From: 2-01-FULL-39-10-A sp964525395
GTDB taxonomy: Bacteria; Patescibacteriota; Microgenomatia; Levybacterales; UBA12049
Assembly: GCA_964525395.1 (NCBI GenBank)
Contig: CAZGGU010000002.1
Location: 1-64,000 of the forward strand
Length of the DNA stretch: 64,000 nucleotides
Direction of reading: 5' to 3'
Shown here: positions 25,349 to 34,461 of the stretch, in pieces
Layout of the letters: the number at the start of each line of letters is the position of its first letter
How positions within the stretch are numbered: the first letter of the stretch is position 1
Notes under the pieces: model-generated
What the model saw: the letters and a program-made list of their open reading frames with translations, nothing else
Database searches by the model: none
Told to the model about the DNA's origin: nothing
Translations under genes and position numbers: made by a program

Positions 25349-26875
25349 ATGCTTGCCAAAGTAAATTCTGCGGCAATTATCGGACTTGATGCTGTACCCG
25401 TTGAAGTCGAGGTAGACGTTGCATCTCAAGGTCTTCCCTCACTCACTATCGTGGGGCTTCCTGATAAATCTGTTGAAGAAGCTAAAGAACGAGTACGCTC
25501 TGCAATTAAAAATACTGGAGCAGATTTTCCTGCAAAAAGAATTACAGTAAACCTCGCCCCAGCTGATCTACCCAAAGAAGGCGCAATGTATGACCTACCC
25601 ATCGCTCTTGGAATTTTATTGGCTAGTGAGCAATTTAAAGCAGACATTTCCAATTTTCTTTTTATGGGAGAGCTTTCACTTGAAGGAAAACTTAGACCCA
25701 CTTCAGGCGCCCTTCCTCAAGCAATTCTAGCTAATGCAGAAAAATATTCAGCATTTTTCTTACCTGCAGCAAATGCCAGAGAAGCAGCCATCATTAAAGG
25801 TGTAGCAATTATTCCAGTTAATTCTCTGCATGAATTAATCGATCACTTAACCGGAGCATCTGTAATTAAAAATCAACCTGAAACTCAAATCGAAAAACTT
25901 TCGGAAGAAGATTTCGATTTTGACATGAAAGATATAAAAGGTCAAGAACAAGCCAAGCGTGCGATGGAAATCGCAGCAGCTGGTGGACATAACATTATCC
26001 TAAAAGGCCCGCCCGGCGCTGGAAAAACACTTCTTGCTAGAACTTTTCCTTCTATTTTACCCAAGCCGACTTTTGATGAAGCCATTGAAATAACCAAAAT
26101 TTATTCAATCTCTGGACTCTTAGACAAAGAATCTCTTGTTATTAAACGTCCTTTCCGCTCTCCTCATCATACCACTTCCCATATCGGACTGATTGGCGGC
26201 AGCAATATTCCCAAACCTGGAGAAATATCTTTAGCTCATCGCGGAGTTTTATTTTTAGATGAATTTCCTGAATTCCCTCGGTTAGTTTTGGAAGCACTAA
26301 GACAGCCTATGGAAGACGGATTCGTTACTATTTCTCGTGCCTCAGGCAGAATCACATTTCCCGCAAAATTTATTTTAGTTGCTGCAGAAAATCCTTGTCC
26401 CTGTGGATATTTAGGTGACCCAACACATGAATGTAAATGTTCAACGAGCCAAATAATCAGATATCAAAAGAGGGTTTCAGGCCCTATGCTCGACCGAATC
26501 GATATCCATTTAGATGTTCCAGCAGTGAAGGTTGATAAACTCACAGAACAAACCAAATCTAAAAATCCAAGCTCTAAAGAAATCAGATTAAAAGTTCAAA
26601 AATCGCGAGATATTCAAACAAAAAGATTTAAAAATGAAAAGATTGTTTCTAATTCTGAAATGAATTCCAAACTTATTAAAAAGTATTGTGAACTTCCTCC
26701 AGAGTCTTTGGAAATTTTAAAGATGGCCGTTAATAAATTAAACCTTTCTGCCAGGTCCTATTCTAAAATTCTCAAAGTCTCCAGAACCGTAGCAGATTTA
26801 GATAACTCTAAAGTGATTTTACCAAATCACATAGCAGAAGCTCTCCAATATCGTCCGAAAAATGATAATATATAA
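25349..26875 (+). CDS. comM: ComM/YifB Mg-chelatase-like AAA+ ATPase
   Basis: A 508-aa protein. The N-terminal ChlI/Lon-like part has VEVEVDVASQGLPSLTIVGLPDKSVEEAKERVR; the AAA+ core has Walker A GPPGAGKTLLAR and Walker B-type LFLDEFPEF; CPCGYLGDP…C.C is the zinc-type insert; the C-terminal part has NLSARSYSKILKVSRTVADL. In Vibrio and relatives ComM is a branch-migration helicase in natural transformation, which fits DNA-uptake dependence in small genomes (inference). Confidence 0.92.
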   Translation: MLAKVNSAAIIGLDAVPVEVEVDVASQGLPSLTIVGLPDKSVEEAKERVRSAIKNTGADFPAKRITVNLAPADLPKEGAMYDLPIALGILLASEQFKADISNFLFMGELSLEGKLRPTSGALPQAILANAEKYSAFFLPAANAREAAIIKGVAIIPVNSLHELIDHLTGASVIKNQPETQIEKLSEEDFDFDMKDIKGQEQAKRAMEIAAAGGHNIILKGPPGAGKTLLARTFPSILPKPTFDEAIEITKIYSISGLLDKESLVIKRPFRSPHHTTSHIGLIGGSNIPKPGEISLAHRGVLFLDEFPEFPRLVLEALRQPMEDGFVTISRASGRITFPAKFILVAAENPCPCGYLGDPTHECKCSTSQIIRYQKRVSGPMLDRIDIHLDVPAVKVDKLTEQTKSKNPSSKEIRLKVQKSRDIQTKRFKNEKIVSNSEMNSKLIKKYCELPPESLEILKMAVNKLNLSARSYSKILKVSRTVADLDNSKVILPNHIAEALQYRPKNDNI

Positions 26876-26880
26876 ACTCT

Positions 26881-27777
26881 ATGGAAAATCAACTATCGCC
26901 CACCTCTCCTCCTAATTATTTCAAAAGACGTATTGCAGTTCTCTTTGTTTTTGCAATTTTCTTTTTAATGCTTGGTCGCCACCTCACTTTTCTACCAACC
27001 ATTAATCTTGCTCGTGGAACAAGTGAAGAAAATTTCCAAAGTGAAACCGAAAAAATTATAAAAAAGAAAAATGGCTTTTACTCAGTTTATTATAAAAATC
27101 TAAAGACTGACGAAGGCTTTGGGATAAATGAAAACCAAATCGAAACAGCTGCATCAGTGAATAAATTACCGATTGTCGCAGCTCTTTACTACCTAGATAA
27201 GACCGGAAAAATTGATCTCGATGATAAAATTACAGTTCAAGAGGAAGACGTCCAGGATTACGGAACAGGTTCAATTAGATACCAAGAAATGCCCCAAACT
27301 TATTCTTTGAGAAACTTAGCCAAACTTGCCCTTAACCAATCAGATAATACAGCCGCTCATGTAGTCTCCCTTCACCTTGGAGAAGAAAATGTTCAGTATC
27401 TAGTAAATACTTGGGGAATGAATTCCACCAATATGGTTAATAATAAAACTACAGTAAAAGACATGGGAACGTTAATGGAAAAAATTTATAAAGGAGAGAT
27501 AGCCAATGGTCCCCAAACAAGAGAACTATTAGAATTTATGACCGATACAGAGTTCGAGGATAGGCTAGCAAAAGATGTTAAAGATAAAGCAATTGTTCAA
27601 CACAAAACTGGAGACGGCGAAGGATTTGTGCATGACGTGGGGATAATCAAATCTAAAGACGGCAAAAATGTTTATTATCTCGGAGTTATGACTTCAGATA
27701 TTGGCCAGAATGAAAAAGAGGCAAAAGACACCATTAGTGAAATCTCCAAAAAAATATTTGAGGGCTTAAATAACTAA
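26881..27777 (+). CDS. Membrane-anchored beta-lactamase-like serine hydrolase
   Basis: A 298-aa protein with an N-terminal membrane helix (about residues 18-38) and the motifs SxxK (ASVNKL), SDN (NQSDNTAAHV) and KTG (QHKTGDGEG). It has the class A beta-lactamase fold, like the protein at 9197-10123, but without the Pro-rich insert. Substrate uncertain: beta-lactam or cell-wall peptide. It follows comM by 5 nt, so it may be co-transcribed. Confidence 0.8.
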   Translation: MENQLSPTSPPNYFKRRIAVLFVFAIFFLMLGRHLTFLPTINLARGTSEENFQSETEKIIKKKNGFYSVYYKNLKTDEGFGINENQIETAASVNKLPIVAALYYLDKTGKIDLDDKITVQEEDVQDYGTGSIRYQEMPQTYSLRNLAKLALNQSDNTAAHVVSLHLGEENVQYLVNTWGMNSTNMVNNKTTVKDMGTLMEKIYKGEIANGPQTRELLEFMTDTEFEDRLAKDVKDKAIVQHKTGDGEGFVHDVGIIKSKDGKNVYYLGVMTSDIGQNEKEAKDTISEISKKIFEGLNN

Positions 27778-27972
27778 TTAACTTTTATTAGCTCTTCTCC
27801 TCCAAACAAAACTAATAGCAATTAACATTATCCCCATTAATAATCCAGCAAATGTTAAACCATCACTTTGCTCGCCAAGCAAGATATATCCCGTAAGAAC
27901 AAGCAAACCAAACCCTGCTCCCAAAGTGAATCCTGACATATATATTTGTTTTTCTCTTTGATTTTTTCCCAT
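27778..27972 (-). CDS. Small two-helix membrane protein
   Basis: A 64-aa protein with two hydrophobic segments (FTLGAGFGLLVLTGYILL and FAGLLMGIMLIAISFVW) and a basic C-terminus WRRRANKS, so both ends are cytoplasmic. It lies 36 nt downstream of ruvB on the same strand and abuts the convergent beta-lactamase-like gene. Function unknown. Confidence 0.5.
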   Translation of the reverse strand: MGKNQREKQIYMSGFTLGAGFGLLVLTGYILLGEQSDGLTFAGLLMGIMLIAISFVWRRRANKS

Positions 27973-28008
27973 TAGTTAAATGATGTTGCTCGCAAACTAA
28001 CTTGTCAA

Positions 28009-29037
28009 CTAGAGTAGCTTTTTCTGATTTTCATCTTCTTGAAAAGGCAAACCAAAATGTTCATAAGCATTTTTCGTAGCCACTCTTCCTCTTGGTGATC
28101 TTTTAATAAAACCAATTTGCATCAAGTATGGTTCGATTACGTCTTCGATTGTTGAAACATCTTCGGAAATAGTGGATGCCATTGTTTCCAGCCCCACTGG
28201 TCCTCCTGAATGTTTTTCAATTAAAGCTTTCAGATATCTGATGTCATTATTATCTAAACCGAGAGAGTCAACATCTAACATTTTCAAAGCCTCATCAGTC
28301 ATCTTTTTATTTATTTCTCCATCTCCGTGAACTTGTGCATAATCACGAACTCTTTTTAAAAGCTTTAATGCAATACGAGGCGTTCCTCTAGCTCTAACAG
28401 AAATCTCTTTTATAGATTCTTGATCAATTGGGGTGGAAAGCTTAGCTGCTCCTTTTCTAATAATCTCTGATAATTCTTCAGGTGAATAGAAATTAAGTCT
28501 ATGAATCACACCGAAGCGATCTCGAAGCGGTGCAGAAATCATACCAATCTTAGTAGTTGCGCCAATAATCGTGAATTGCGGAAGATCGAGTCTGAGCGTC
28601 CTAGCACTCGGACCTTTACCTATGACAATATCTAACGCATAATCCTCCATCGCCGGATACAGCGTTTCTTCCACTATCTTATTAAGTCTATGAATCTCAT
28701 CGATAAACAAGATGTCTCCCTTTTCTAAATTTGAAAGAATTGATGCCAAGTCTCCTGCTCGTTCAATCGCAGGTCCACTAGTTACTTTTATGTTGGCATT
28801 CATTTCGCGAGCAATAAGATGCGATACTGTAGTTTTTCCTAGCCCTGGAGGTCCATAAAAAAGAATATGCTCAATTGATTCATTTCTTTTTTTTGCAGCA
28901 GAGATAGAAATTTGTAAAGATTTTTTAATATTTGGCTGTCCATAAAACTCATCCCATTCCTTAGCCCGCAATGAAATAAACAAAACCTCTTCTTCTGGAG
29001 CGATTTCTTCTGAATTATCCTTTTTAGACTTTGCCAT
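28009..29037 (-). CDS. ruvB: Holliday junction helicase RuvB
   Basis: A 342-aa AAA+ motor: LRAKEWDEFYGQPNIKKSLQI, Walker A FYGPPGLGKTTVS, Walker B LFIDEIHRLN, sensor 1 TIIGATTKIGMISAPLRDRFG, and a C-terminal winged helix with GPVGLETMA and GFIKRSPRGRVAT. It drives branch migration with RuvA. It starts one base after the ruvA stop. Confidence 0.96.
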   Translation of the reverse strand: MAKSKKDNSEEIAPEEEVLFISLRAKEWDEFYGQPNIKKSLQISISAAKKRNESIEHILFYGPPGLGKTTVSHLIAREMNANIKVTSGPAIERAGDLASILSNLEKGDILFIDEIHRLNKIVEETLYPAMEDYALDIVIGKGPSARTLRLDLPQFTIIGATTKIGMISAPLRDRFGVIHRLNFYSPEELSEIIRKGAAKLSTPIDQESIKEISVRARGTPRIALKLLKRVRDYAQVHGDGEINKKMTDEALKMLDVDSLGLDNNDIRYLKALIEKHSGGPVGLETMASTISEDVSTIEDVIEPYLMQIGFIKRSPRGRVATKNAYEHFGLPFQEDENQKKLL

Positions 29038-29038
29038 A

Positions 29039-29614
29039 CTATTTTCCTAAATACTTTAATGTTAATTTAATTTTTTGATCAACTGTTTCAGCAGATTTAT
29101 CAATATTTTTAAGCGCTTCCCCAATTTCTTTCTGTGAAAAACCAAAATTTTTAAGCGCTTCGTAAACTTCATTATTTTGAGAGTCCGATGCCAAATCTAG
29201 CTCAAAACTGCCGTCATCACCAAGCTTATTTTTCAATTCAATTATGATTTTCTGAGCATTTTTCTTCCCCAATCTAGGAATACCCGAGAAAGCAGCAGTA
29301 TCCGCTGCAAGAACCGCAGCGACGACTTCTTGACGAGTCATTACAGAGAAAACTGCCATTGCCGTTTTAGGACCAACCCCAGAAACGCCAATGAGATTCT
29401 CAAAAAGCTTCAGATCTCCAATTTCTGGAAAACCAAACAATTCAAGCGCATCTTCACGAACATATGTAAATGTATAAACAAATATTTCACTTTCCAAATT
29501 CGCACTATTAATAGTTTTTCCGGAAACTAACACCCTGTAACCTACACCATTTACCTCTATTAATAAATGGTTTCCATCTTTAAGAATAATTTTTCCCCTA
29601 ATTGATCCGATCAT
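29039..29614 (-). CDS. ruvA: Holliday junction protein RuvA
   Basis: A 191-aa protein: N-terminal OB fold (MIGSIRGKIILKDGNHLLIEVNGVGYRV), two helix-hairpin-helix motifs (LIGVSGVGPKTAMAV and FSGIPRLGKKNAQKI), and a C-terminal domain for RuvB contact. Upstream ruvC and downstream ruvB read in the same direction. Confidence 0.95.
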   Translation of the reverse strand: MIGSIRGKIILKDGNHLLIEVNGVGYRVLVSGKTINSANLESEIFVYTFTYVREDALELFGFPEIGDLKLFENLIGVSGVGPKTAMAVFSVMTRQEVVAAVLAADTAAFSGIPRLGKKNAQKIIIELKNKLGDDGSFELDLASDSQNNEVYEALKNFGFSQKEIGEALKNIDKSAETVDQKIKLTLKYLGK

Positions 29615-29657
29615 ATTTCAATTTTTACTAGTATTAATGCTGGGCTTGTCGAATACA

Positions 29658-30143
29658 TCATATTTGAGATTTTATCTTAGCAGAAAATCCGTGAGTTAGC
29701 GCAACTGCTAATGCATCAGCTGTATCGTCTAGCTTTGGCGGTTTTTCTAGTTTTAGAATTACCTTTACCATTTGCCCTATTTGATTTTTTTCAGCTCGGC
29801 CGTAACCTGTCACCGCCATCTTAACCTCTAGAGGTGTATAAATCCCAACTGGTAAGCTGTTTTCCGCCGCAAGCAAAAGTATCACTCCCCTCGCCTGCCC
29901 TACAGCAAATGCTGTAGTAGAATTCGCTCCAAAAAATAACTCCTCAATTCCCAACTGATCTGGTTTATATTTTTTAATAATTTCCTCTACTTCCCTATTT
30001 ATTATTAGTAATCTTGAAGTTATTTCAGACTTTGGCTTAGTTTCAATACATCCAAAATCAACTGCCTTTATCCTTGATCCTTGAATATCAATTACTCCCC
30101 ATCCACATCTTCCAATTCCCGGATCAATGCCTAAAATCCTCAT
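29658..30143 (-). CDS. ruvC: Holliday junction resolvase RuvC
   Basis: A 161-aa protein with the four acidic catalytic positions: D in RILGIDPGIGRCGWG, E in LGIEELFFGANSTTA, and D-x-x-D in DDTADALAVALTH. KxxVTGxGRAEKxQ is also present. It cuts the junctions moved by RuvAB. TATAAT (minus strand, 30157-30152) ends 8 nt before the ATG; the divergent rplY promoter lies in the same 64-nt gap. Confidence 0.95.
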   Translation of the reverse strand: MRILGIDPGIGRCGWGVIDIQGSRIKAVDFGCIETKPKSEITSRLLIINREVEEIIKKYKPDQLGIEELFFGANSTTAFAVGQARGVILLLAAENSLPVGIYTPLEVKMAVTGYGRAEKNQIGQMVKVILKLEKPPKLDDTADALAVALTHGFSAKIKSQI

Positions 30144-30194
30144 TTCAAGATATTATACAACTTCCCAAACTTGCTATCTTGGCAAGCTTTTTGC

Positions 30195-30200
30195 TAAAAT
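30195..30200 (+). promoter_or_regulatory. rplY -10 element
   Basis: TAAAAT preceded by TGC (extended -10) ends 7 nt before the rplY ATG; a possible -35 TTGCTA lies 18 nt upstream. Confidence 0.5.
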
Positions 30201-30207
30201 ACCTTTT

Positions 30208-30918
30208 ATGAAGAGATTCACGCTCACAGCAGAACCAAGAACTGTAGTTGGAAAAAACGTTAAGAAGCTTAGACGCGATGGCATTTTACCTGCAAACGTC
30301 TATGGAAAAGATATCAAGTCACAGTCGCTTCAGCTTCCCCAAGAAGAATTTAATAAAGTTTTCGCAGAAGCAGGAGAAACTGGAGTAATTGATCTTACAT
30401 ACGATAAAACTACTATCCCTGTTTTAGTTCACAATATCCATAAAGACTGGAGAAATCAGGTAATTCATGCAGATTTCTTTAAGGTTAACCTTAAAGAAAA
30501 AGTTACAGCTATGATTCCTGTTGAAGTCATTGGTGAACCTAAGGCTGTTACTGAGCAAATTGGTATTCTCATGAACATCACAAATGAAGTTGAAGTTGAA
30601 GCACTACCTACTGAACTGCCTGAAAAGATTGAAGTAAATGTAGAAAATATGGCTACAATTGACGATCAAATCGCAGTTTCTGACTTAAAAGCGCCTGAGG
30701 AAGTTGAAATTCTCACAGATCCAAATCTAGTTGTAGTTAAAATTGGAGAATTAGTTACTAAAGAAGCGCTCGAGGAAGCAGCTGCTGAAGAAGCTGCGGC
30801 CGAGGCTGCAGCAACAGAAGGCTCTGAAGGCGAAGGCGGAGAAACTCCAGCTGAAGGCGAAGCAACTGAAGGACAAAGTGAAGGCGGATCAGAAGAAAAA
30901 CCAGCTGAAGAAGCTTAA
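30208..30918 (+). CDS. rplY: Ribosomal protein bL25 (Ctc type) with long acidic tail
   Basis: A 236-aa protein. The L25 domain starts FTLTAEPRTVVGKNVKKLRRDGILPANVYGK, and the C-terminal TL5/CTC domain follows (VTAMIPVEVIGEPKAV, ENMATIDDQIAVSDL). It binds 5S rRNA. After about residue 190 comes a low-complexity Ala/Glu/Gly tail (EEAAAEEAAAEAAA… then GEGGETPAEGEA). ATG 30208 is chosen from the family start and promoter spacing; the open frame runs 27 codons further upstream. The stop overlaps the convergent TPR gene. Confidence 0.92.
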   Translation: MKRFTLTAEPRTVVGKNVKKLRRDGILPANVYGKDIKSQSLQLPQEEFNKVFAEAGETGVIDLTYDKTTIPVLVHNIHKDWRNQVIHADFFKVNLKEKVTAMIPVEVIGEPKAVTEQIGILMNITNEVEVEALPTELPEKIEVNVENMATIDDQIAVSDLKAPEEVEILTDPNLVVVKIGELVTKEALEEAAAEEAAAEAAATEGSEGEGGETPAEGEATEGQSEGGSEEKPAEEA

Positions 30919-31337
30919 TTACCTAAAAATTCCTCAAAGTCTTTCCCCTCTTTAAAATTCGGGTCTAAACTCAAAGATTTATCCAGATTTTCTTGCGCCT
31001 CATCAAAGTTTTTTATCTTGTAATTAATAAGTGCGAGACTAAAATATGCATCTCTATAGTCTGGTCGCTCTTTGATTTGATATTCCCAAAAAGCTTTATC
31101 AGAAAGAGTTTTTATCTTCTCAGCTGTTAAGCGCTTTTCCTCATTAAAATTACGATATAAATCTACACTAACGACCAAAATCGCGGCCAAAATGCAGAAT
31201 ATACCTGTAAAACAGATCAGCTCGTCACGATCAATATTTTCGGGAATAAATCGGGAATTACTCGGTAATTGTTTTAATTTCTGAGGCTTAGCTTTTTTAT
31301 AGACTTTTTTAGTTTTAGAAGTATTTTTAAATTTCAT
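30915..31337 (-). CDS. Membrane-anchored TPR-like protein
   Basis: A 140-aa protein: a Lys-rich cytoplasmic N-terminus (KNTSKTKKVYKKAKPQK), one membrane helix (FTGIFCILAAILVVSVDLY, about residues 43-62), and two TPR-like repeats (FWEYQIKERPDYRDAYFSLA, NYKIKNFDEAQENLDKSLSL). TPR repeats mediate protein contacts outside the membrane. It lies 20 nt downstream of valS. Confidence 0.65.
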   Translation of the reverse strand: MKFKNTSKTKKVYKKAKPQKLKQLPSNSRFIPENIDRDELICFTGIFCILAAILVVSVDLYRNFNEEKRLTAEKIKTLSDKAFWEYQIKERPDYRDAYFSLALINYKIKNFDEAQENLDKSLSLDPNFKEGKDFEEFLGN

Positions 31338-31357
31338 TACTTAGCTTCATTGACTCC

Positions 31358-33469
31358 CTACCTCACGGTCGGCCATTTTTCCGTAATTAATAACCGAGTA
31401 TTTCCCGATAATTTACCGAATATTTCCTCTGTTATAAAAGGCATGAAAGGATGAAGGAGCTTTAATTGAATTATGAATAATGAATTAAGAATCAAGAATG
31501 AGTCAGAATCTATTCTCGATTTAACATTCTCAACATATCTATCTGCAAACTCGTGCCAAGTAAATTCATATATTCTCTCGGCAGCCAAGTTCAGTTCATA
31601 TTTGACTATATGCTTATCTACTTTTCCAATTAAATCACCTAGACTTTTAACAAATTCTTTATCAACTTCATTCTTTGCGAGATCTGAGAGATTTTCCAAA
31701 TCAATATGCTTTAATTCAAACTCGCCCTTATTCATCTCAATAAACCTTCCAATATTCCAAAGCTTATTTGTAAAGTTCCTCTGCCCTCTTATCTTGTCTT
31801 CTGCTAGAGATAAATCATTTCCTGCAGCTGATCCGAAGATTAACGCCATGCGTACGGCATCTGCAGAATATTTTCCTACCATCTCAAGAGGATTAACCAC
31901 ATTTCCTTTACTCTTACTCATCTTCTGACCCTTACCGTCCCGAACAAGACCATGGAAATATACTGTTTCGAATGGAATCTCATCAGTTGCATATAAACCA
32001 AGCATGATCATACGACAAACCCACCATGGTAAAATATCATATGCCGTTTCCATCACAGATGTTGGATAAAACTTTTCAAAATCTCCAGGTTGAGTAGACT
32101 TGAGCGTCGCAAATGGCCATTGACCTGAAGAAAACCATGTATCAAAGGTGTCAATATCTTGAGTTAGTTTTACCGATTTACACTTAGCGCATGATTTTGG
32201 CGCATCCCCTTCTGTAACCATCCACTCCCCACAATCATCACATTTCCAAGCAGGAATTCTCATTCCCCAAACTATTTGACGGGAGATATTCCAATCATGA
32301 AATCCTTCCAGCCACTGCTCCATTACCTTTTTAAATCGAGGAGGAACTATTTGAATCTCTTTCTTTAGAGACTTAATAGCCCTATCAGCAAGTGGCCTAA
32401 CCTTAATAAACCATTGCTCCATAGGCAATGGTTCAAGCACTCTTCCACATTTATAACAGGTGGCGACGTTATGAACATATTTTTCATCAATGTGATCCAT
32501 TAGATTTTTTTCAACTAAATCTGCCACAACTTTTTCTCTCGCATCCTTAATTTTAAGTCCAGCATATTTTCCTGCAGCATCTGTTAACTTACCATCAAAA
32601 CCGATTACTTGCTTCATGGGCAAATCGTGCCTTTTACCTATTTCAAAGTCTGTAAAATCATGAGCAGGAGTGATTTTTACAACTCCAGTACCAAACTCAG
32701 GGTCCACCGCCTCATCCCCAACCACTTGCAATTTAACTGGACCAATAAGAGAGTCTATTTCAATTTCTTGTCCAATATATTTCTTATATCTTTTATCATT
32801 TGGGTGAACTGCCACTGCAGTATCTCCAAATTTGGTTTCTGGACGAACTGTTGCCAAAACAAAGGGACCATACTTCATATAATACAGTGGGTCGTTTTGC
32901 TCTACATATTTCACTTCGAGATCAGAAAAGCCAGTTCCATCCTTAGTGCAGTAATTAACAAGCTTTAAATCTCTGTACACCAAACCTTCATCAAAAAGTT
33001 TTTTAAATGTTCCATATACTACTTTTACTATTTGGGGGTCAAGCGTAAACTTTAACCTACTCCAGTCAAGAGAAAATCCAAGAGCCTTTAATTGCGCTTC
33101 CATAGTTCCGCGATTATTTTGCACAAAGTCCCAAATCATTTTGTAAAGAGTTTCGCGGTCAAAATCAAACCTAGATTTACCTTCTTTTTGAAGATGCTTC
33201 TCAAATACGAACTGTGTCTCAAAGCCTGCATGATCTGCTCCAGGAAGCCACAATGCTGCATCTCCGAGCATTCTGTGATATCGAGTTAAGATATCCTCCA
33301 CAACATACATGGCGTGCCCAAAGTGAAGAGGTGCATTAGCATTAGGCGGTGGCAGAATAATAGTGAAGGGCTTACCGTTAGGATTTACCTCAGGCGCAAA
33401 AGAGTTTGACTCTTCCCATTTTTTATAAATATGTGGCTCGACTTCTTGATGATTATAGACTTTATCCAT
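31358..33469 (-). CDS. valS: Valyl-tRNA synthetase (short form)
   Basis: A 703-aa class I synthetase. HIGH appears as HFGHA in PPPNANAPLHFGHAMYVV, KMSKS as GQKMSKSKGNVVNP, and the editing domain lies between. Bacterial ValS is usually 880-950 aa; here the C-terminal coiled-coil tRNA-binding extension is absent or reduced, since the protein ends soon after the anticodon-binding helices. The PNAN in place of PNVTG near HIGH is unusual, but overall order and motifs fit ValS best. Overlaps the DUF475 gene by one base. Confidence 0.9.
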   Translation of the reverse strand: MDKVYNHQEVEPHIYKKWEESNSFAPEVNPNGKPFTIILPPPNANAPLHFGHAMYVVEDILTRYHRMLGDAALWLPGADHAGFETQFVFEKHLQKEGKSRFDFDRETLYKMIWDFVQNNRGTMEAQLKALGFSLDWSRLKFTLDPQIVKVVYGTFKKLFDEGLVYRDLKLVNYCTKDGTGFSDLEVKYVEQNDPLYYMKYGPFVLATVRPETKFGDTAVAVHPNDKRYKKYIGQEIEIDSLIGPVKLQVVGDEAVDPEFGTGVVKITPAHDFTDFEIGKRHDLPMKQVIGFDGKLTDAAGKYAGLKIKDAREKVVADLVEKNLMDHIDEKYVHNVATCYKCGRVLEPLPMEQWFIKVRPLADRAIKSLKKEIQIVPPRFKKVMEQWLEGFHDWNISRQIVWGMRIPAWKCDDCGEWMVTEGDAPKSCAKCKSVKLTQDIDTFDTWFSSGQWPFATLKSTQPGDFEKFYPTSVMETAYDILPWWVCRMIMLGLYATDEIPFETVYFHGLVRDGKGQKMSKSKGNVVNPLEMVGKYSADAVRMALIFGSAAGNDLSLAEDKIRGQRNFTNKLWNIGRFIEMNKGEFELKHIDLENLSDLAKNEVDKEFVKSLGDLIGKVDKHIVKYELNLAAERIYEFTWHEFADRYVENVKSRIDSDSFLILNSLFIIQLKLLHPFMPFITEEIFGKLSGNTRLLITEKWPTVR

Positions 33470-34428
33470 TACTTTTTCTTTACAGCTAGTGAGACGTCCT
33501 CCTGCATCTTTTTTAGATCAACGTGGGACTTCCAGAAAAAGTAACCTACTACAGCGAACGTAATAATTGGTGAAACATAGCTAGGAATTTCTACATGGAA
33601 TCCATGAAGAATCATGATCAGACCCAAGAAGAAAATAGAATACATTGCTCCATTTTTAAGAAATTTATACTTAACTATTCGATCAATATTGCTGATCGTT
33701 AGCTTTCTAAGTATTAATGCACCAAGTCCATTACCTATTAAAATCAAAGGCACAGAAAATGTAAACGCAAAGGCTCCTATCACACCATCGATAGAAAAAG
33801 TTGTATCTAATACCTCAAGATATGCAATTTTTGAAACATCAGACATATTATTTTTCTTATCAAGAAGCTTTGCCTCCTGCTGCTCAGCATACTGTCTAAA
33901 GCCATGAATAATAAAAAATGCGGTAGAACCAACCACTGCTGCAAAAGCAAGCATGTTATCAATTCTCATAGCAAACCAAACGATAAAGAGCAGTATCATA
34001 GATACCACAGCGAAAAACCAAGCGCCTTGGCTTTGAAAAAATTTCTCTCCTCGCAAGCCAAAATTTTTCGGCTCAAGAAACAACCAATTAAAGAATAAGA
34101 AGACCAAAAAAACTCCTCCACCAAGAAGCAATAGTGGGGCTGCATGCTGGATAGCGTCCTTTACAACCTCGGAACTACCAAAGGAAACTCCTAATACTTC
34201 AATGGGACCAAGACTTGGAGTAGCAGCCCAAATAATCAGAAAAGGCAAAAGCCCACGAACCACAAATACTGCAAAGAAAAATCCGTAAGTTAAAAACCAT
34301 CTTCTGGCTTTCTTGCCCATCCCTGCTAGCACCTCTGCATTAATCACGGCATTATCAATTGAGGTGATAATTTCAAAAATTGTGAGACCTAAAACGGTTA
34401 ATATGATTGCTAAATATTCCATAATCAA
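33469..34428 (-). CDS. DUF475 (TerC-superfamily) membrane protein
   Basis: A 319-aa protein with about eight membrane helices. Acidic intramembrane motifs FEIITSIDNAVINAEVL and later LEVLDTTFSIDGVIGAFAFT match the paired E…D-N-A motifs of TerC/DUF475 proteins, linked to metal-ion (often Mn) transport or tellurite resistance. Helix VWFAMRIDNMLAFAAV is in keeping. It precedes valS in a TAATG overlap. Confidence 0.82.
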   Translation of the reverse strand: MIMEYLAIILTVLGLTIFEIITSIDNAVINAEVLAGMGKKARRWFLTYGFFFAVFVVRGLLPFLIIWAATPSLGPIEVLGVSFGSSEVVKDAIQHAAPLLLLGGGVFLVFLFFNWLFLEPKNFGLRGEKFFQSQGAWFFAVVSMILLFIVWFAMRIDNMLAFAAVVGSTAFFIIHGFRQYAEQQEAKLLDKKNNMSDVSKIAYLEVLDTTFSIDGVIGAFAFTFSVPLILIGNGLGALILRKLTISNIDRIVKYKFLKNGAMYSIFFLGLIMILHGFHVEIPSYVSPIITFAVVGYFFWKSHVDLKKMQEDVSLAVKKK

Positions 34429-34461
34429 GCTTGATTTTAGCAGATTTGAGGCAAAAATGCT

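Noticed and set aside
31473..31928. 151-aa frame on the plus strand inside valS
   Set aside because: Antisense to the ValS C-terminal region; no promoter or ribosome site and no recognisable product.
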